This document shows positions 26,397-35,220 of a DNA stretch of 64,000 nt, in pieces. The position numbers and the translations under genes are program-made. The number at the start of each line of letters is the position of its first letter. The stretch's first letter is position 1. The notes under the pieces were generated by a model. It ran no database searches and was not told the DNA's origin. It saw only the letters and a list, made by a program, of their open reading frames with translations. Origin of the DNA: Nannocystis punicea (lineage in GTDB: Bacteria > Myxococcota_A > Polyangia > Nannocystales > Nannocystaceae); the NCBI RefSeq assembly GCF_026965555.1, contig NZ_CP114040.1, forward strand, positions 7,068,001 to 7,132,000, in the 5' to 3' direction.

Positions 26397-28164
26397 AGCG
26401 ACCGCTTTCTACCCTGAGCACGGCCGCCGCGGGAGGGGGCGCAGCCTCGGCGCCGGCCCAGGCCTGGGCGACGGCGCGGTAGACCAGCCAGGCCTGATCC
26501 GGCGGCGCCTCGCCTTCCATCGCCGTGTACGCCTCGGTGAACTCGGCCGCCTCCGGCGTCTCCCAGCCCACCGGCGCCACCAGGACGCCCTCCAGCACCT
26601 CGTGACCGGGGCCGATCGCCGCGGGCGAGCAGCCCTCCGCGGTCGACAGCACGGGCACGCCCGGTTGCTTGGGGCGGTCGATGACGACGCCGTCCCGGAC
26701 CATCTGCCGCACCACCAGCTCGACCCGCCCGAGCTGATCGGGGATCAGGACGGCCGCGGTCTTGAGGCTCGAGCGGACCGGCTCCAGGACCTTGCTGAAG
26801 CTGGTCGTGTTGGCAGGATAATAGATTGTTTTCAACGATTTCACTCCCATTTTCGGAAGTGATTTCTCGAAGGCGGCCACGGCGCGTTTCCCGTACGCGT
26901 TGTCGGGTGCGAGGATCACCGCGGTGGTGCGGTTCGCGCGGCCCACCGCCTGGGCCAGCGCCGCGGCGCGGGCCTCGATCGTCGGCGCCACGCCGGAGAC
27001 TTGGCCTGCGCCCTCGCCCGGGACTACCAGCCGGACCCGGCCGCCGCTGGCGGCGGCGACCTCGGCGGCGGCCTCGACGTTGCCGGGGCCGACCGGGCCG
27101 ACCAGCACCGAGGCCCCGGACGCCAGCAGCGCCGCCGCCGCTTGCTTGGCCTCGGCCGGGCTCGAGCCGGCGTCCTCCCACGCCACCTGCAGGTTGCTGC
27201 CCGCCGGACCTGCGAGCACCCGCACCGCTGCGGTCGCGGCCGCCAGCTGGACATCGGCCAGCCCGGCGAACTTGCCCGAGCGCGGCAGGAGCAGCCCGAT
27301 CCGCGGCGGCCCGCCGGTGCTCGCGACCTGGCAGCCGCTGACCCACGCCGGTGCACCCGCTGGCGCGCTCCGGCCCGCCCGCACGAGCAGGCACTGCGCG
27401 GCCGCGGTCCCGGCGGCCTTGCGCGCGGCCTCCTCGAGCGCGGTCGCGTCGAGGCCGCGCCACTGCTCGCGCATGCGGGCCTCGGCGAGAGCGGCGGCGG
27501 CGCTGCCGTCGGGCACGAGCTCGCGCCACTGCGCGTAGGCCAGCGTCGCGCCCGCCCGATCGCCGAGTCGCTCGCGCGCTCGCGCGGTGGCGGCGAGGAG
27601 ATCTGGACCGCGGTCGCCCTTGGTCGCGGCGGAGATGGCCTGCAATGCGGCTTGAGGATCCCCGACCTCCGCTTCGGCGAGCGCACGCGTGCGGCCGAGG
27701 TCTTCGGCCAGCTCGCGCTCTGCCGGGGCGAGATCGATCCCCTGCGCGCGGGCCTTCGAGACATCGTCGAGGCCCGCGCGCGCCGACGCCAGCGCCGCCG
27801 CGTAGTCACCGCGCTCGAGGTTGGCGTTGGCCTTCAACTGTTGCGCGGCCAGGCGGAGGTTGAGCGGCGGATCGCGGGCGAGCAGACGATCGGCCGCTTC
27901 GACCACCGCGGGGCCGGACGGGTCTTTCTCGTGAGCGGCCTGCACGGCGTCCCACTCGCCCTGGAACGCCGGATCGACGCGGCCGGGATCGACGGCGCGG
28001 GTCGCCTGTCCCGCCGGACCGACGGCCTGCGATCCACGACAGGCGCCGAGCACGGCGACCACCACCGCAGTGTGAAGGAGCGCTCGCCCGAGCGGGCCTC
28101 CGAGCAACTTGTGGGGGCCAGGGCCCGGCGCACCCGGTCGCAATCGTGCGGGCAATCGGCTCAT
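26338..28164 (-). CDS. LpoA/LivJ-like periplasmic-binding-fold lipoprotein
   Basis: The 608-residue protein has a signal peptide with lipobox LGAC (VVAVLGACRGS), so it should be an anchored lipoprotein. Residues about 50-290 are Ala-rich helices of TPR character. The C-terminal ~320 residues form a type 1 periplasmic-binding fold: RIGLLLPRSGKFAG, VGPVGPGNVEAAAEVAAA, AVILAPDNAYGKRAVAAFEK and SFSKVLEPVRSSLKTAAVLI. TPR plus this fold is the architecture of LpoA, the activator of penicillin-binding protein 1A, but amino-acid-binding proteins share the second half, so the role in peptidoglycan synthesis is an inference. The ATG at 28164 (MSRLPARL) is chosen over one 14 codons upstream. It is divergent from the next TPR gene. 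Confidence 0.83.
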   Translation of the reverse strand: MSRLPARLRPGAPGPGPHKLLGGPLGRALLHTAVVVAVLGACRGSQAVGPAGQATRAVDPGRVDPAFQGEWDAVQAAHEKDPSGPAVVEAADRLLARDPPLNLRLAAQQLKANANLERGDYAAALASARAGLDDVSKARAQGIDLAPAERELAEDLGRTRALAEAEVGDPQAALQAISAATKGDRGPDLLAATARARERLGDRAGATLAYAQWRELVPDGSAAAALAEARMREQWRGLDATALEEAARKAAGTAAAQCLLVRAGRSAPAGAPAWVSGCQVASTGGPPRIGLLLPRSGKFAGLADVQLAAATAAVRVLAGPAGSNLQVAWEDAGSSPAEAKQAAAALLASGASVLVGPVGPGNVEAAAEVAAASGGRVRLVVPGEGAGQVSGVAPTIEARAAALAQAVGRANRTTAVILAPDNAYGKRAVAAFEKSLPKMGVKSLKTIYYPANTTSFSKVLEPVRSSLKTAAVLIPDQLGRVELVVRQMVRDGVVIDRPKQPGVPVLSTAEGCSPAAIGPGHEVLEGVLVAPVGWETPEAAEFTEAYTAMEGEAPPDQAWLVYRAVAQAWAGAEAAPPPAAAVLRVESGRFVATESAVSLTPAERPQGR

Positions 28165-28286
28165 GGCTGGCGAGCATACGCCGGGCGCGTCGACGGGCCC
28201 AAGCAATCGGCCATGCGTCCGCGCCGAACTCGGCCGCGCGCGAGCGCCGTCCGAACCACGGCACGCCGTGCTATACGAAGCGGACC
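28165..28286. promoter_or_regulatory. Divergent intergenic region
   Basis: The 122 bases between two divergent start codons must hold promoters for both. I see no confident boxes. Confidence 0.4.
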
Positions 28287-29771
28287 ATGTCGATCGGCGA
28301 CGGGGAAGACCTCGACGACTCCGGCTTCGGCGAGACCAGCCGTTACGCGGCCCACCTCGACCGCGGGTGGTCTCTGCTCGATCGCGCCGACTACGAGGCG
28401 GCGCGCCAGTCTGCGCTGCAGGCCCAGCGGATCCGCCCCGACGCCCCGGACGCCGCGGTGCTGCTCGGCGCGATCGCCCTCGCGGAGGGCGATCCCGTCG
28501 AGAGCCTGCGCTGGTACGACCAGGCCATCGAGCTCGATCCCGACTACTTCGAGCCGTACGCCGCCGCGGCCCAGATCGCCCTGTTCGACCTCGGCGACGC
28601 CGCCCGCGCGCTGCAGTTCTGCGACGACGGCCTCGGCGTCGAGGCGGTCAGCGCCATCGACGCCCTCGACCTCGAGCTGCTCGGCGCCGAGTGCCTGGTC
28701 TCGCTCGGGCGCGACGAGGAGGCGCGCGCGCGCCTCGACGCCCTGCGCGAGCACCCGCTGTTCGCCGCGATCCTGCGCGCCTCGATCGAGGCCGGCGACG
28801 CCGAACAGGGCGAAGAGGACATGTCCTTGAGTTCATCCGCGTCGCAGACCGAGACCGAGCTCGACGGCGGGGTCAAGCGTCGCCGCCGCCGGCCGACCGC
28901 GCGCGAGGACAGCGAGGAGCGCAACGACGCCGACGCGGACGCGGAGGAGACCGAGGCCGCGGAGGCCGCCGAGGCCGCCGAGGCCGCCGTCGCCGAGCTC
29001 GACGAGGACGAGGACGGCGAGCCGCTCGACGAGGAGGAGCGCAGCGCTCAGGTCCACCGGGTGCTGCAGTTCATCCTGCGCATGTGCCGGTTGTGGCTCG
29101 ACCTCGGCGCGCCCGAGTCGGCGCTGCCGGCCCTGCGCGCCGCGGCCGAGCGCTTCCCCAACAACGGCGACGCCTGGCACCTGCTGAGCGAGGCCGAGTA
29201 CGCCCGCGGCGACGCGCGCGCCGCCTGCCACGCGGCCTTGCGGGTGTACCGGCTCGACCAGCAGCACGCCCCGCCGAAGTGGTTGCCGAGCCCCGCGCAG
29301 CTCCACCGCAAGGTCGTGCAGATCCTCAGCAGCTGCCCCGACGAGACCCTGCGCGAGCTCGGTCAGCGGCGCGCCGCGCTGGTGCTCCTCGTCCACGAGG
29401 TGCCCTCGCTCGAGCTGGTGCTCGAGGGCGTCGATCCGCGGATCAGCGCGCTCAGCCTGGCGACCCGCGGCGGCGGCGACGACGAGCCGCCCGAGCTGAC
29501 GGGCCTGGCGATCTACCGCCGCAACCTCGTGCGTCTGGCCCGCTCCGCCGAGCAGTTCGACCACGAGCTGCGCTTCGCCGTGCTCGAGGAGCTCGCCAAC
29601 TTCTTCCAGCTCAGCGACGCCCGCCGCGAGCGCCTCGGCCTGCCCCCGCTCGCCAGCGACCTCGACTTCGCCGACGACGAACCGCCGCCACCGCCACCGC
29701 CCGCCGTCGAAGAGGACGAGCCCGCGGCCCCGCGTCGGCGCCGGCGCAAGAAGAAGCGCATGCACTCCTGA
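28287..29771 (+). CDS. TPR protein with degenerate zincin (DUF1025-like) C-terminal domain
   Basis: The 494-residue protein starts with TPR units (AAHLDRGWSLLDRADYEAAR to about residue 165), continues through an acidic low-complexity linker (Glu/Ala/Asp, about 190-245) and more TPR-like helices. It ends with a domain matching the small zincin family of bacterial metallopeptidases: VLLVHEVPSLELVLEGVDPR, LTGLAIYRRNLVRLARS and RFAVLEELANFFQLSD. In active members the last segment reads HExGHxxG; here it is LEELANFFQL (around 433-442), so both zinc-binding histidines are gone and peptidase activity is not expected. The tail is polyproline, then a basic RRRRRKKKR stretch. The ATG at 28287 is chosen since upstream residues are unlike the fold. 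A palindrome fragment at 28818 lies at the linker start. Confidence 0.8.
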   Translation: MSIGDGEDLDDSGFGETSRYAAHLDRGWSLLDRADYEAARQSALQAQRIRPDAPDAAVLLGAIALAEGDPVESLRWYDQAIELDPDYFEPYAAAAQIALFDLGDAARALQFCDDGLGVEAVSAIDALDLELLGAECLVSLGRDEEARARLDALREHPLFAAILRASIEAGDAEQGEEDMSLSSSASQTETELDGGVKRRRRRPTAREDSEERNDADADAEETEAAEAAEAAEAAVAELDEDEDGEPLDEEERSAQVHRVLQFILRMCRLWLDLGAPESALPALRAAAERFPNNGDAWHLLSEAEYARGDARAACHAALRVYRLDQQHAPPKWLPSPAQLHRKVVQILSSCPDETLRELGQRRAALVLLVHEVPSLELVLEGVDPRISALSLATRGGGDDEPPELTGLAIYRRNLVRLARSAEQFDHELRFAVLEELANFFQLSDARRERLGLPPLASDLDFADDEPPPPPPPAVEEDEPAAPRRRRRKKKRMHS

Positions 29772-29917
29772 GCCCGCGTCGGCGCAAGGACGCGGCAGGC
29801 GCTCCTGAGCCCGCATCTGTGCGTGCTCTTGAGCCGGCGTCGGCCCATCGAGAACAGGCGCATGCAGCGACGCGGACGCTCGCCGCTCGCGTGGCGGTAG
29901 CGCCGGGCGCTGACAAC

Positions 29918-29939
29918 GACATGTCCGTGAGGACATGTC
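29918..29939. repeat. Best-conserved palindrome copy
   Basis: Perfect 9-base arms GACATGTCC and GGACATGTC around the loop GTGA. It is the most complete copy in the window and can serve as the reference for the family. Confidence 0.9.
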
Positions 29940-30094
29940 CTGAGCACCAGCGGCGTCCCCACCATCCGTCACAAGGAAAGCGATCCCAGGACGTCGCTTG
30001 CGCGGTCTCCAGTCGCGGCGAGCCCTGCGAGCTCGCGCGTTCGGCGGAGGCCTCGTACCTGGCCGCGGGGCCAGGTCGATTGCTGCCCTGTCCC

Positions 30095-30318
30095 CTCCTC
30101 CCGCACTCCGCTCGCGCTGCGCGACCGCCCTCCCGCACTCGGGCATAAAGGTCCTCCCGCGCTCCGCTCGCGCTGCGCGACCGCCCTCCCGCACTCGGGC
30201 ATAAAGGTCCTCCCGCGCTCCACTCGCTCTGCGCGACCGCCTCCCGCGCTCGGGCATAAAGGTCCTCCCGCACTCCGCTCGCGCTGCGCGACCGCCTCCC
30301 GCGCTCGGGCATAAAGAT
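30095..30318. repeat. Four-copy tandem repeat, 55-56-base period
   Basis: Units begin with GTCCTCCCGCGCTCCGCTCG at about 30095 (first copy CTCC...), 30151, 30207 and 30262, each ending in CTCCCGC(A/G)CTCGGGCATAAAG. Each unit contains two inverted CCTCCCGC blocks, and the ATAAAG end is unusually A-rich for this genome. The period is not a multiple of three, so the array is non-coding. Confidence 0.88.
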
Positions 30319-30417
30319 GCTCGGAGCTCCGAGCGGCGCGTCGATGTCGGGACTTGTCACGGGTCTCCAGTCGCGCCGAGTTCTGCTTACCGCATCACGC
30401 TCCATCTCGACGAAGGC

Positions 30418-30449
30418 CCATCAACATGGCCTCTCGGCCAGGTTGATGG
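30418..30449. repeat. Long hairpin with TCTC loop
   Basis: Arms CCATCAACATGGCC and GGCCAGGTTGATGG pair over 14 bases with one mismatch around TCTC. The inner part (ATGGCC/GGCCA) matches the palindrome at 35997. No T-tract follows. It may be an extended copy of the palindrome family or an RNA structure. Confidence 0.7.
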
Positions 30450-30732
30450 CTCCGCCCCCCCTCGTCACCGCGCTCGCACTCTGCACGGCCGCCTCTCCCG
30501 AAGGCCCCCGCTGCAACCCGAAGTCTGCCCCGCCCGCTCGCAGTGCTCGCCGCAACTTCGACTGCTCGCACGTCACCGCCTCGCCACGCTCGTCGCAGCT
30601 TCGTCCGGCTCGTCCGCGATCCGTGAGATCCGGACCCTCGTCGCGTCGACGCACAACGCTCGATGCCAGCAGCACGAGCGCCCACGCAACGCACAGCTCA
30701 CCCGCCAGACATCGAGCGAGCGAGCAGCAGGC

Positions 30733-31560
30733 TCAGGGCCCGCCGAACGCGTCGCTGAACTCGGCGATCGTCGACATCAGGCCGCGGGGCACGTCGACGC
30801 CGTCGCGAGCCATCTCTCGCAGCGTGCGCTCGTAGTCCTCGAGGCCGGTGCCGGGGATCCGGGTGATCCGATCGAGCGCGCCGCGGAGCTGCTCGATGAT
30901 CTCGTCGGGCATGAGCCAGCCGTGGACGGCGTGCAGGCGGAACACGCGGTCGAGCCACACGCCCGAGGATGACTTTTGGGCCAGGGCGATCAGGCACACC
31001 ACGCACGACTTCGCGGTGGGGTGGTCGACCGGCACGCTCGAGCCCATGAGCTGATTGGTCAGCGCGAGCGCGTAGCGCTCGGCCTCCTTGATCTTGCCCA
31101 TGTTGAGGCTCTTCTGGACCAGCTGGCTGATCAGCGAGGGGAACTGGGTCTCCTCGTGCGGGCCGATGGTCTTGCGCAGGCTGTCCATCGGATCGTCGAC
31201 CGGCGCCTGGCTGCCGTCGCTGATGATGGCGATGACCTCGCGGCCGATCTTGAGGTTGTCGCCGTGGACCAGCTGCGTCTTCACGCGACCCGGCAGGCGC
31301 TGGCCGTTGAGGAACGTGCCGTTGCTGCTGTCGAGATCCTCGACCTGCAGCTCGTTGGCGGACACGTGCAGGCGCGCGTGGTAGCGCGAGGTCAGGTCGT
31401 CGTCGAGCGTGAAGAAGCAGTCGCTCATGCGCCCGACCAGGTGGGACCCAGTGGGGAGGGACAAGGTGCGCCCCCCGAACTTGATCTTGAACTGCGGCAC
31501 CGCGGCGCTGATGGTAACGCAAGTGCCGGGGCCCCCCCAAGCCTCACCGCGCTGCTGCAT
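30733..31560 (-). CDS. FHA-domain protein
   Basis: The 275-residue protein has an N-terminal forkhead-associated domain: GR (43-44), SRYH (58-61) and SSNGTFLNG (78-86), the residues that bind phosphothreonine peptides. The rest (about 125-275) is helical and unassigned, with several TPR-like segments (AERYALALTNQLMGS). FHA proteins read out Ser/Thr kinase signalling, so kinases such as the one at 8581 are possible partners, though this is not shown. The ATG at 31560 lies after a G-rich stretch; a GTG at 31500, immediately before the FHA domain, is an alternative start. The gene follows two large lipoprotein genes on the same strand after 74 bases. Confidence 0.87.
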   Translation of the reverse strand: MQQRGEAWGGPGTCVTISAAVPQFKIKFGGRTLSLPTGSHLVGRMSDCFFTLDDDLTSRYHARLHVSANELQVEDLDSSNGTFLNGQRLPGRVKTQLVHGDNLKIGREVIAIISDGSQAPVDDPMDSLRKTIGPHEETQFPSLISQLVQKSLNMGKIKEAERYALALTNQLMGSSVPVDHPTAKSCVVCLIALAQKSSSGVWLDRVFRLHAVHGWLMPDEIIEQLRGALDRITRIPGTGLEDYERTLREMARDGVDVPRGLMSTIAEFSDAFGGP

Positions 31561-31634
31561 GCCCCCAGGCCCCGCCGGCCGAACGGCGGTACTCCCGCCC
31601 GGACGCGCCCGCGGGGACCGCCGGGCCGGCGTTC

Positions 31635-34600
31635 CTAGCGGACCAAGAACTTGACGTCGGGCTGAACCTGGCCGCCGGCGAGGGTCACGCGGACGACCTG
31701 CCCGCGGGTCGTGCCACCCGCGCTGTCGACCACGTACACGGTCGACAGCTCGGGCGCGTTTACGACCCGGGTCGGGCCGGTCAGCGTCACGCTGGCCGTG
31801 ACCACGTTTGCGTCATAGGGCGCATACCCCGCCTTGGTCCCGAACGACTCACGGGCGCGGCCGGGGATCCGCGAGCGCTTGAACTCGGCGAACTCGGCCG
31901 GCCAGAGCGCGTCGTCGGTGCCCGGGATCGGCGCGGAGAGATCGAGCAGGCTCGTCAGGTCGAGCACCAGGCTCATCATCGGGTTGCTGTAGCGGATCGC
32001 CGGGACCGGGCGCTGGCCGTCGTCGGCCGGGCCGTACTTGAAGAAGTGGTAGATCGCGTTCGGCGTGTTGCTGTCCAGCGTGGCCGGCCGCTCGACGTCG
32101 ATGAAGCAGGGGTTCGGCGCCGCCCCGTCCGGCTGCTCGCCGCCCGCGGGGCAGCTGGGGATCGGCCACAGCGAGTTCTGGCGCATGTCGGCCTCGTCCT
32201 CGCCGAGGCGGATCCGGCTCGTCAGCAGGTTCGAGACCTCCGGATCCTCGTAGCACTCGTTCGACTCCGGGTCGGCCTTCACCTTCTGCGGCAAGAAGTC
32301 GTACGGCCCGCGGACGATGAAGCTGTTGCGAGCCAGCACCTGGTAGCGGATGAGCTCGCGGAAGCACTCCGGCCCCGGCAACGCCGTCAGCCCGCAGTCC
32401 TCGTCGGGCCCGCACGGGCGCTTGCACAGGCCGTCGAGGCACAGCGGATAGTCGGGCGTCAGCGCCGCGCAGTCGGCGTGGGTGTTGCAGCCGTTGTCGG
32501 GCTGAGCTGGCCCGCAGGACAGGCGGCTCTCGCACTCGATGAAGCCGGGGTCGCCGATGAACCCGTAGTCCGGCGAGCAGCACGGGAGGGCCCCGTCCTG
32601 GCCGCAGTTCGGCTCCTCGGAGAGCCGCGCGCAGGTCGACTCGCCGTCGACGGTGCGACCCTCCACGTGGTCGCCGCGGCACAGCGCCTCGCGCTCCTCC
32701 TCGGTGACCGGCGACGACGCGCTCGTCCCCTCCGGCCGCATCATCACGTACGAGTCGACCGGTCGGTCGAGCACCTGCAGCCACAGCTCCTGCTGGAACG
32801 CCCGCGTGATCGCCCACTCGCGCCGCGCCGCGCCGCAGTCGTCGCGCAGGAATGGCCGGCAGATCTGCAGCAGCTCCTCGCGCGACGCGCCGTACGACAC
32901 CTCGGACACGCACAGGCCGGGCGAGCCCGCCGGCGCCTGCGGATCGAGCAAGCAGTACTGGCCGGCGCCGCAGTCGGGGTCCTCGTTGCAGCCGAGGATG
33001 AACAGCTTGTCGCCGCCGAGCACGCCGCGCTCGCAGAACTGGGCCGTCTTGTCGACCAGGCGCGTGTCGCCGGCCGTGGTGCTGAGGCACGTGCCGCCGG
33101 CCCAGCCCGGCTCCTCGCACATCAGCTGACCGCTCGTGCTCGTGGTGCCGGGGATCTCGCCCTCCCAGAACAGATTCCAGGTGCCGCTCACCCAGGCCGC
33201 GTAGTCACGCACGACCGCGCGCACGACGTCGTTCTCGTAGAGGCCCGACGCCATGACGTCGTCGTCTTCTTCGGTCTTGGCCAGGCGGTCCTGCTCGCGC
33301 TCGGACACCGGTGGCGACAGGGCCGGGCCGATCTGCTCGCAGAAGCCGGAGTTCTCGCCCTCGCCCTTGAGGCAACGGACGTCGTCGCAGTCGTTGTCGT
33401 CGTCGCAGGCGACGCGCGTCTCGTAGGCGCGGTCGATCCGACGCAAGCTCGGCGACAGCGTGCGCGTCACCGTCGAGTCGGCGAGCCCGGTCGGCAGCAG
33501 GCGATCGGGGACCTTGTCCTCCATGCGCGGCAGCGACTCGATCGCGGTCGTCGGCAGCGTCGGGTCGACGTTCGGCCACAGCGAGTGCGGCGGCACGTAG
33601 GCGTCCATGATCCCGAGGAAGTCGTAGGTATCGCTGACGCCGCGACGGCCCTGGAACTGGTCGAACACGCCGAACACCAGGCGACCGAAGCTGGTCGACG
33701 CCACGCCGACCACGCCGGGGCCGGTGAACGGCGACGAGATCACGCGCCCCTCGGCCGACGCGTCGACGGTGTCGGCGCTGGCCGACGGGCAGCGATCGGC
33801 GCTGCCGCCGGCCGCGGTCACCTCGTTCGCCGAGTACCACTTCTGGAACGTCCAGTCGGTGATGAGCGAGCCGTTGGGCCCGCGGATCCCCGGCCCTCGC
33901 GCGAACGGCCGCCGGTCGGGCGGGTTCTCGCCGGGGAACTCCGCCGGATGGCACGCAGTGTTCGTCACCACCGTCGGGTCGACCTGCGTGTCGCACTCGC
34001 TGCCGAGCTCCGTGCGGTTGACGCTGAAGTCGCGCTGCACCACGCGGGTCGAGCCGTCGCCGGCGATCACGTAGAGGAACTGATACGGGTCGAACGTGTC
34101 CGGGCCGCTCGCCATCATCATCGGCGGCGTCGGGCGGATCGCCGAGATGCCCTGCGCGTCCGGCAACTCGAACTCGAGCGGGTCGTCGGTCCACGACTTG
34201 CCGTCGTAGCGGATCTCGTAAATGTTGTCGGACCCGAGCCCGCCGACGTACAGCGACACGTCCTGGATCTGCAGGTCGGCCTCGTCGACGCAGCCGGTCG
34301 CATCGCCGGGCGGGGTCACGAGCGCCATCGCCAGCGGGTACATGCCCTCCGGGTCGCCGGTGGGCGCGCTCGCCAGAGCGTCGGCGTAGTCGGGATCCTC
34401 GAACTGCTCGGCGCAGTCGATCGGGCACACCGGATCGGCGCCGGTGTCGACCACCGTGATCGCGTCGTTGTTCGGGTCGCGGACGAACTGACGGCTCTGG
34501 AGGATCCGCTGCGTCCGCAGGTCGACCTCCGCGATCAGCTGGCACGACGGGAACGTGACGTACACGCTGCCGGGGTTGGCCGGGTCGCAGCCCTGCCGCG

Positions 34601-35216
34601 GGTCGCCGCTGTTGCTCAGGTCGGGCGGCACCGACAGCACCTGGCCCGGTCGCGCCCCGAGCGGCGTGCCGTCGGCCCGGCGCGGAACCACCGTCGACAC
34701 GTAGGCCGCCGGGTCGTCCTCGGGCGGCTCCTCGAACGCGTACGAGGCCAGGCCGGTGACGTCGAGCACGCTGAGGTCGCAGCTGCCGAGGTTGCCGGAC
34801 ACTGCGAAGCAGCCCGACTGCAGGCCGGTAGTCGCCGTCATGCTCGACGGCACCTCGCCGGCGCTGATGAGCTGCGGCCCCGGGGCGCCGATGTTCATGT
34901 CGATGACCGAGCCGGAGCAGCGGCTGAACATCGCAATGTCGTTGCGCTCCGAGTTGGCGACGAAGCCGACCAGCCGCAGGTCGCCGCACACCGACTCGGC
35001 CACCGCGTCGGAGCACTGCTCGAGCGACTGCGGGACGAGGTCCCCGTTGGTCTCCCTGCGGACGCACGCCAGCGCGACGTCCAGCGGACGGTCGAGCACG
35101 CGGTTGGGGATGACCTGGTTCTGGCGGTTGCCGCAGCTCGTCCCGCCCGCGGCGAGCACGACGAGCGCGGCGAGGGCCGTGAAGTTCACACGCGTGTGGG
35201 CGGGGCGGCGGGTCAT
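31635..35216 (-). CDS. Large Cys-rich surface lipoprotein with propeller-like sequence
   Basis: The 1,193-residue product starts with a signal peptide ending GGTSCGNR, a plausible lipobox. Two parts are propeller-like (about 60-560 and 1080-1193: VGFVANSERNDIAMFSR, SVYVTFPSCQLIAEVDLR, RVVNAPELSTVYVVDSAGG). Between them lies a long Cys-rich section (about 600-950) with motifs such as CGPAQPDNGCNTHADC and CKRPCGPDEDCGL that look like disulfide-rich EGF-like or defensin-like modules. No enzymatic motif is seen. It starts 4 bases after the stop of the related lipoprotein gene, so they are surely co-transcribed and probably act together on the cell surface. Function is unknown. Confidence 0.8.
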   Translation of the reverse strand: MTRRPAHTRVNFTALAALVVLAAGGTSCGNRQNQVIPNRVLDRPLDVALACVRRETNGDLVPQSLEQCSDAVAESVCGDLRLVGFVANSERNDIAMFSRCSGSVIDMNIGAPGPQLISAGEVPSSMTATTGLQSGCFAVSGNLGSCDLSVLDVTGLASYAFEEPPEDDPAAYVSTVVPRRADGTPLGARPGQVLSVPPDLSNSGDPRQGCDPANPGSVYVTFPSCQLIAEVDLRTQRILQSRQFVRDPNNDAITVVDTGADPVCPIDCAEQFEDPDYADALASAPTGDPEGMYPLAMALVTPPGDATGCVDEADLQIQDVSLYVGGLGSDNIYEIRYDGKSWTDDPLEFELPDAQGISAIRPTPPMMMASGPDTFDPYQFLYVIAGDGSTRVVQRDFSVNRTELGSECDTQVDPTVVTNTACHPAEFPGENPPDRRPFARGPGIRGPNGSLITDWTFQKWYSANEVTAAGGSADRCPSASADTVDASAEGRVISSPFTGPGVVGVASTSFGRLVFGVFDQFQGRRGVSDTYDFLGIMDAYVPPHSLWPNVDPTLPTTAIESLPRMEDKVPDRLLPTGLADSTVTRTLSPSLRRIDRAYETRVACDDDNDCDDVRCLKGEGENSGFCEQIGPALSPPVSEREQDRLAKTEEDDDVMASGLYENDVVRAVVRDYAAWVSGTWNLFWEGEIPGTTSTSGQLMCEEPGWAGGTCLSTTAGDTRLVDKTAQFCERGVLGGDKLFILGCNEDPDCGAGQYCLLDPQAPAGSPGLCVSEVSYGASREELLQICRPFLRDDCGAARREWAITRAFQQELWLQVLDRPVDSYVMMRPEGTSASSPVTEEEREALCRGDHVEGRTVDGESTCARLSEEPNCGQDGALPCCSPDYGFIGDPGFIECESRLSCGPAQPDNGCNTHADCAALTPDYPLCLDGLCKRPCGPDEDCGLTALPGPECFRELIRYQVLARNSFIVRGPYDFLPQKVKADPESNECYEDPEVSNLLTSRIRLGEDEADMRQNSLWPIPSCPAGGEQPDGAAPNPCFIDVERPATLDSNTPNAIYHFFKYGPADDGQRPVPAIRYSNPMMSLVLDLTSLLDLSAPIPGTDDALWPAEFAEFKRSRIPGRARESFGTKAGYAPYDANVVTASVTLTGPTRVVNAPELSTVYVVDSAGGTTRGQVVRVTLAGGQVQPDVKFLVR

Positions 35217-35220
35217 CGAA

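Larger units (their letters stand above)
29772..30732. other. Gene-free, repeat-rich intergenic region
   Basis: These 961 bases hold no credible gene. They contain three degenerate copies of CTCCTGAGCCCGCGTCGGCGC just after the TPR gene, a perfect palindrome at 29918, a tandem array at 30095-30320 and a long hairpin at 30418. The remainder (about 30450-30720) shows nothing recognisable. Confidence 0.6.
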
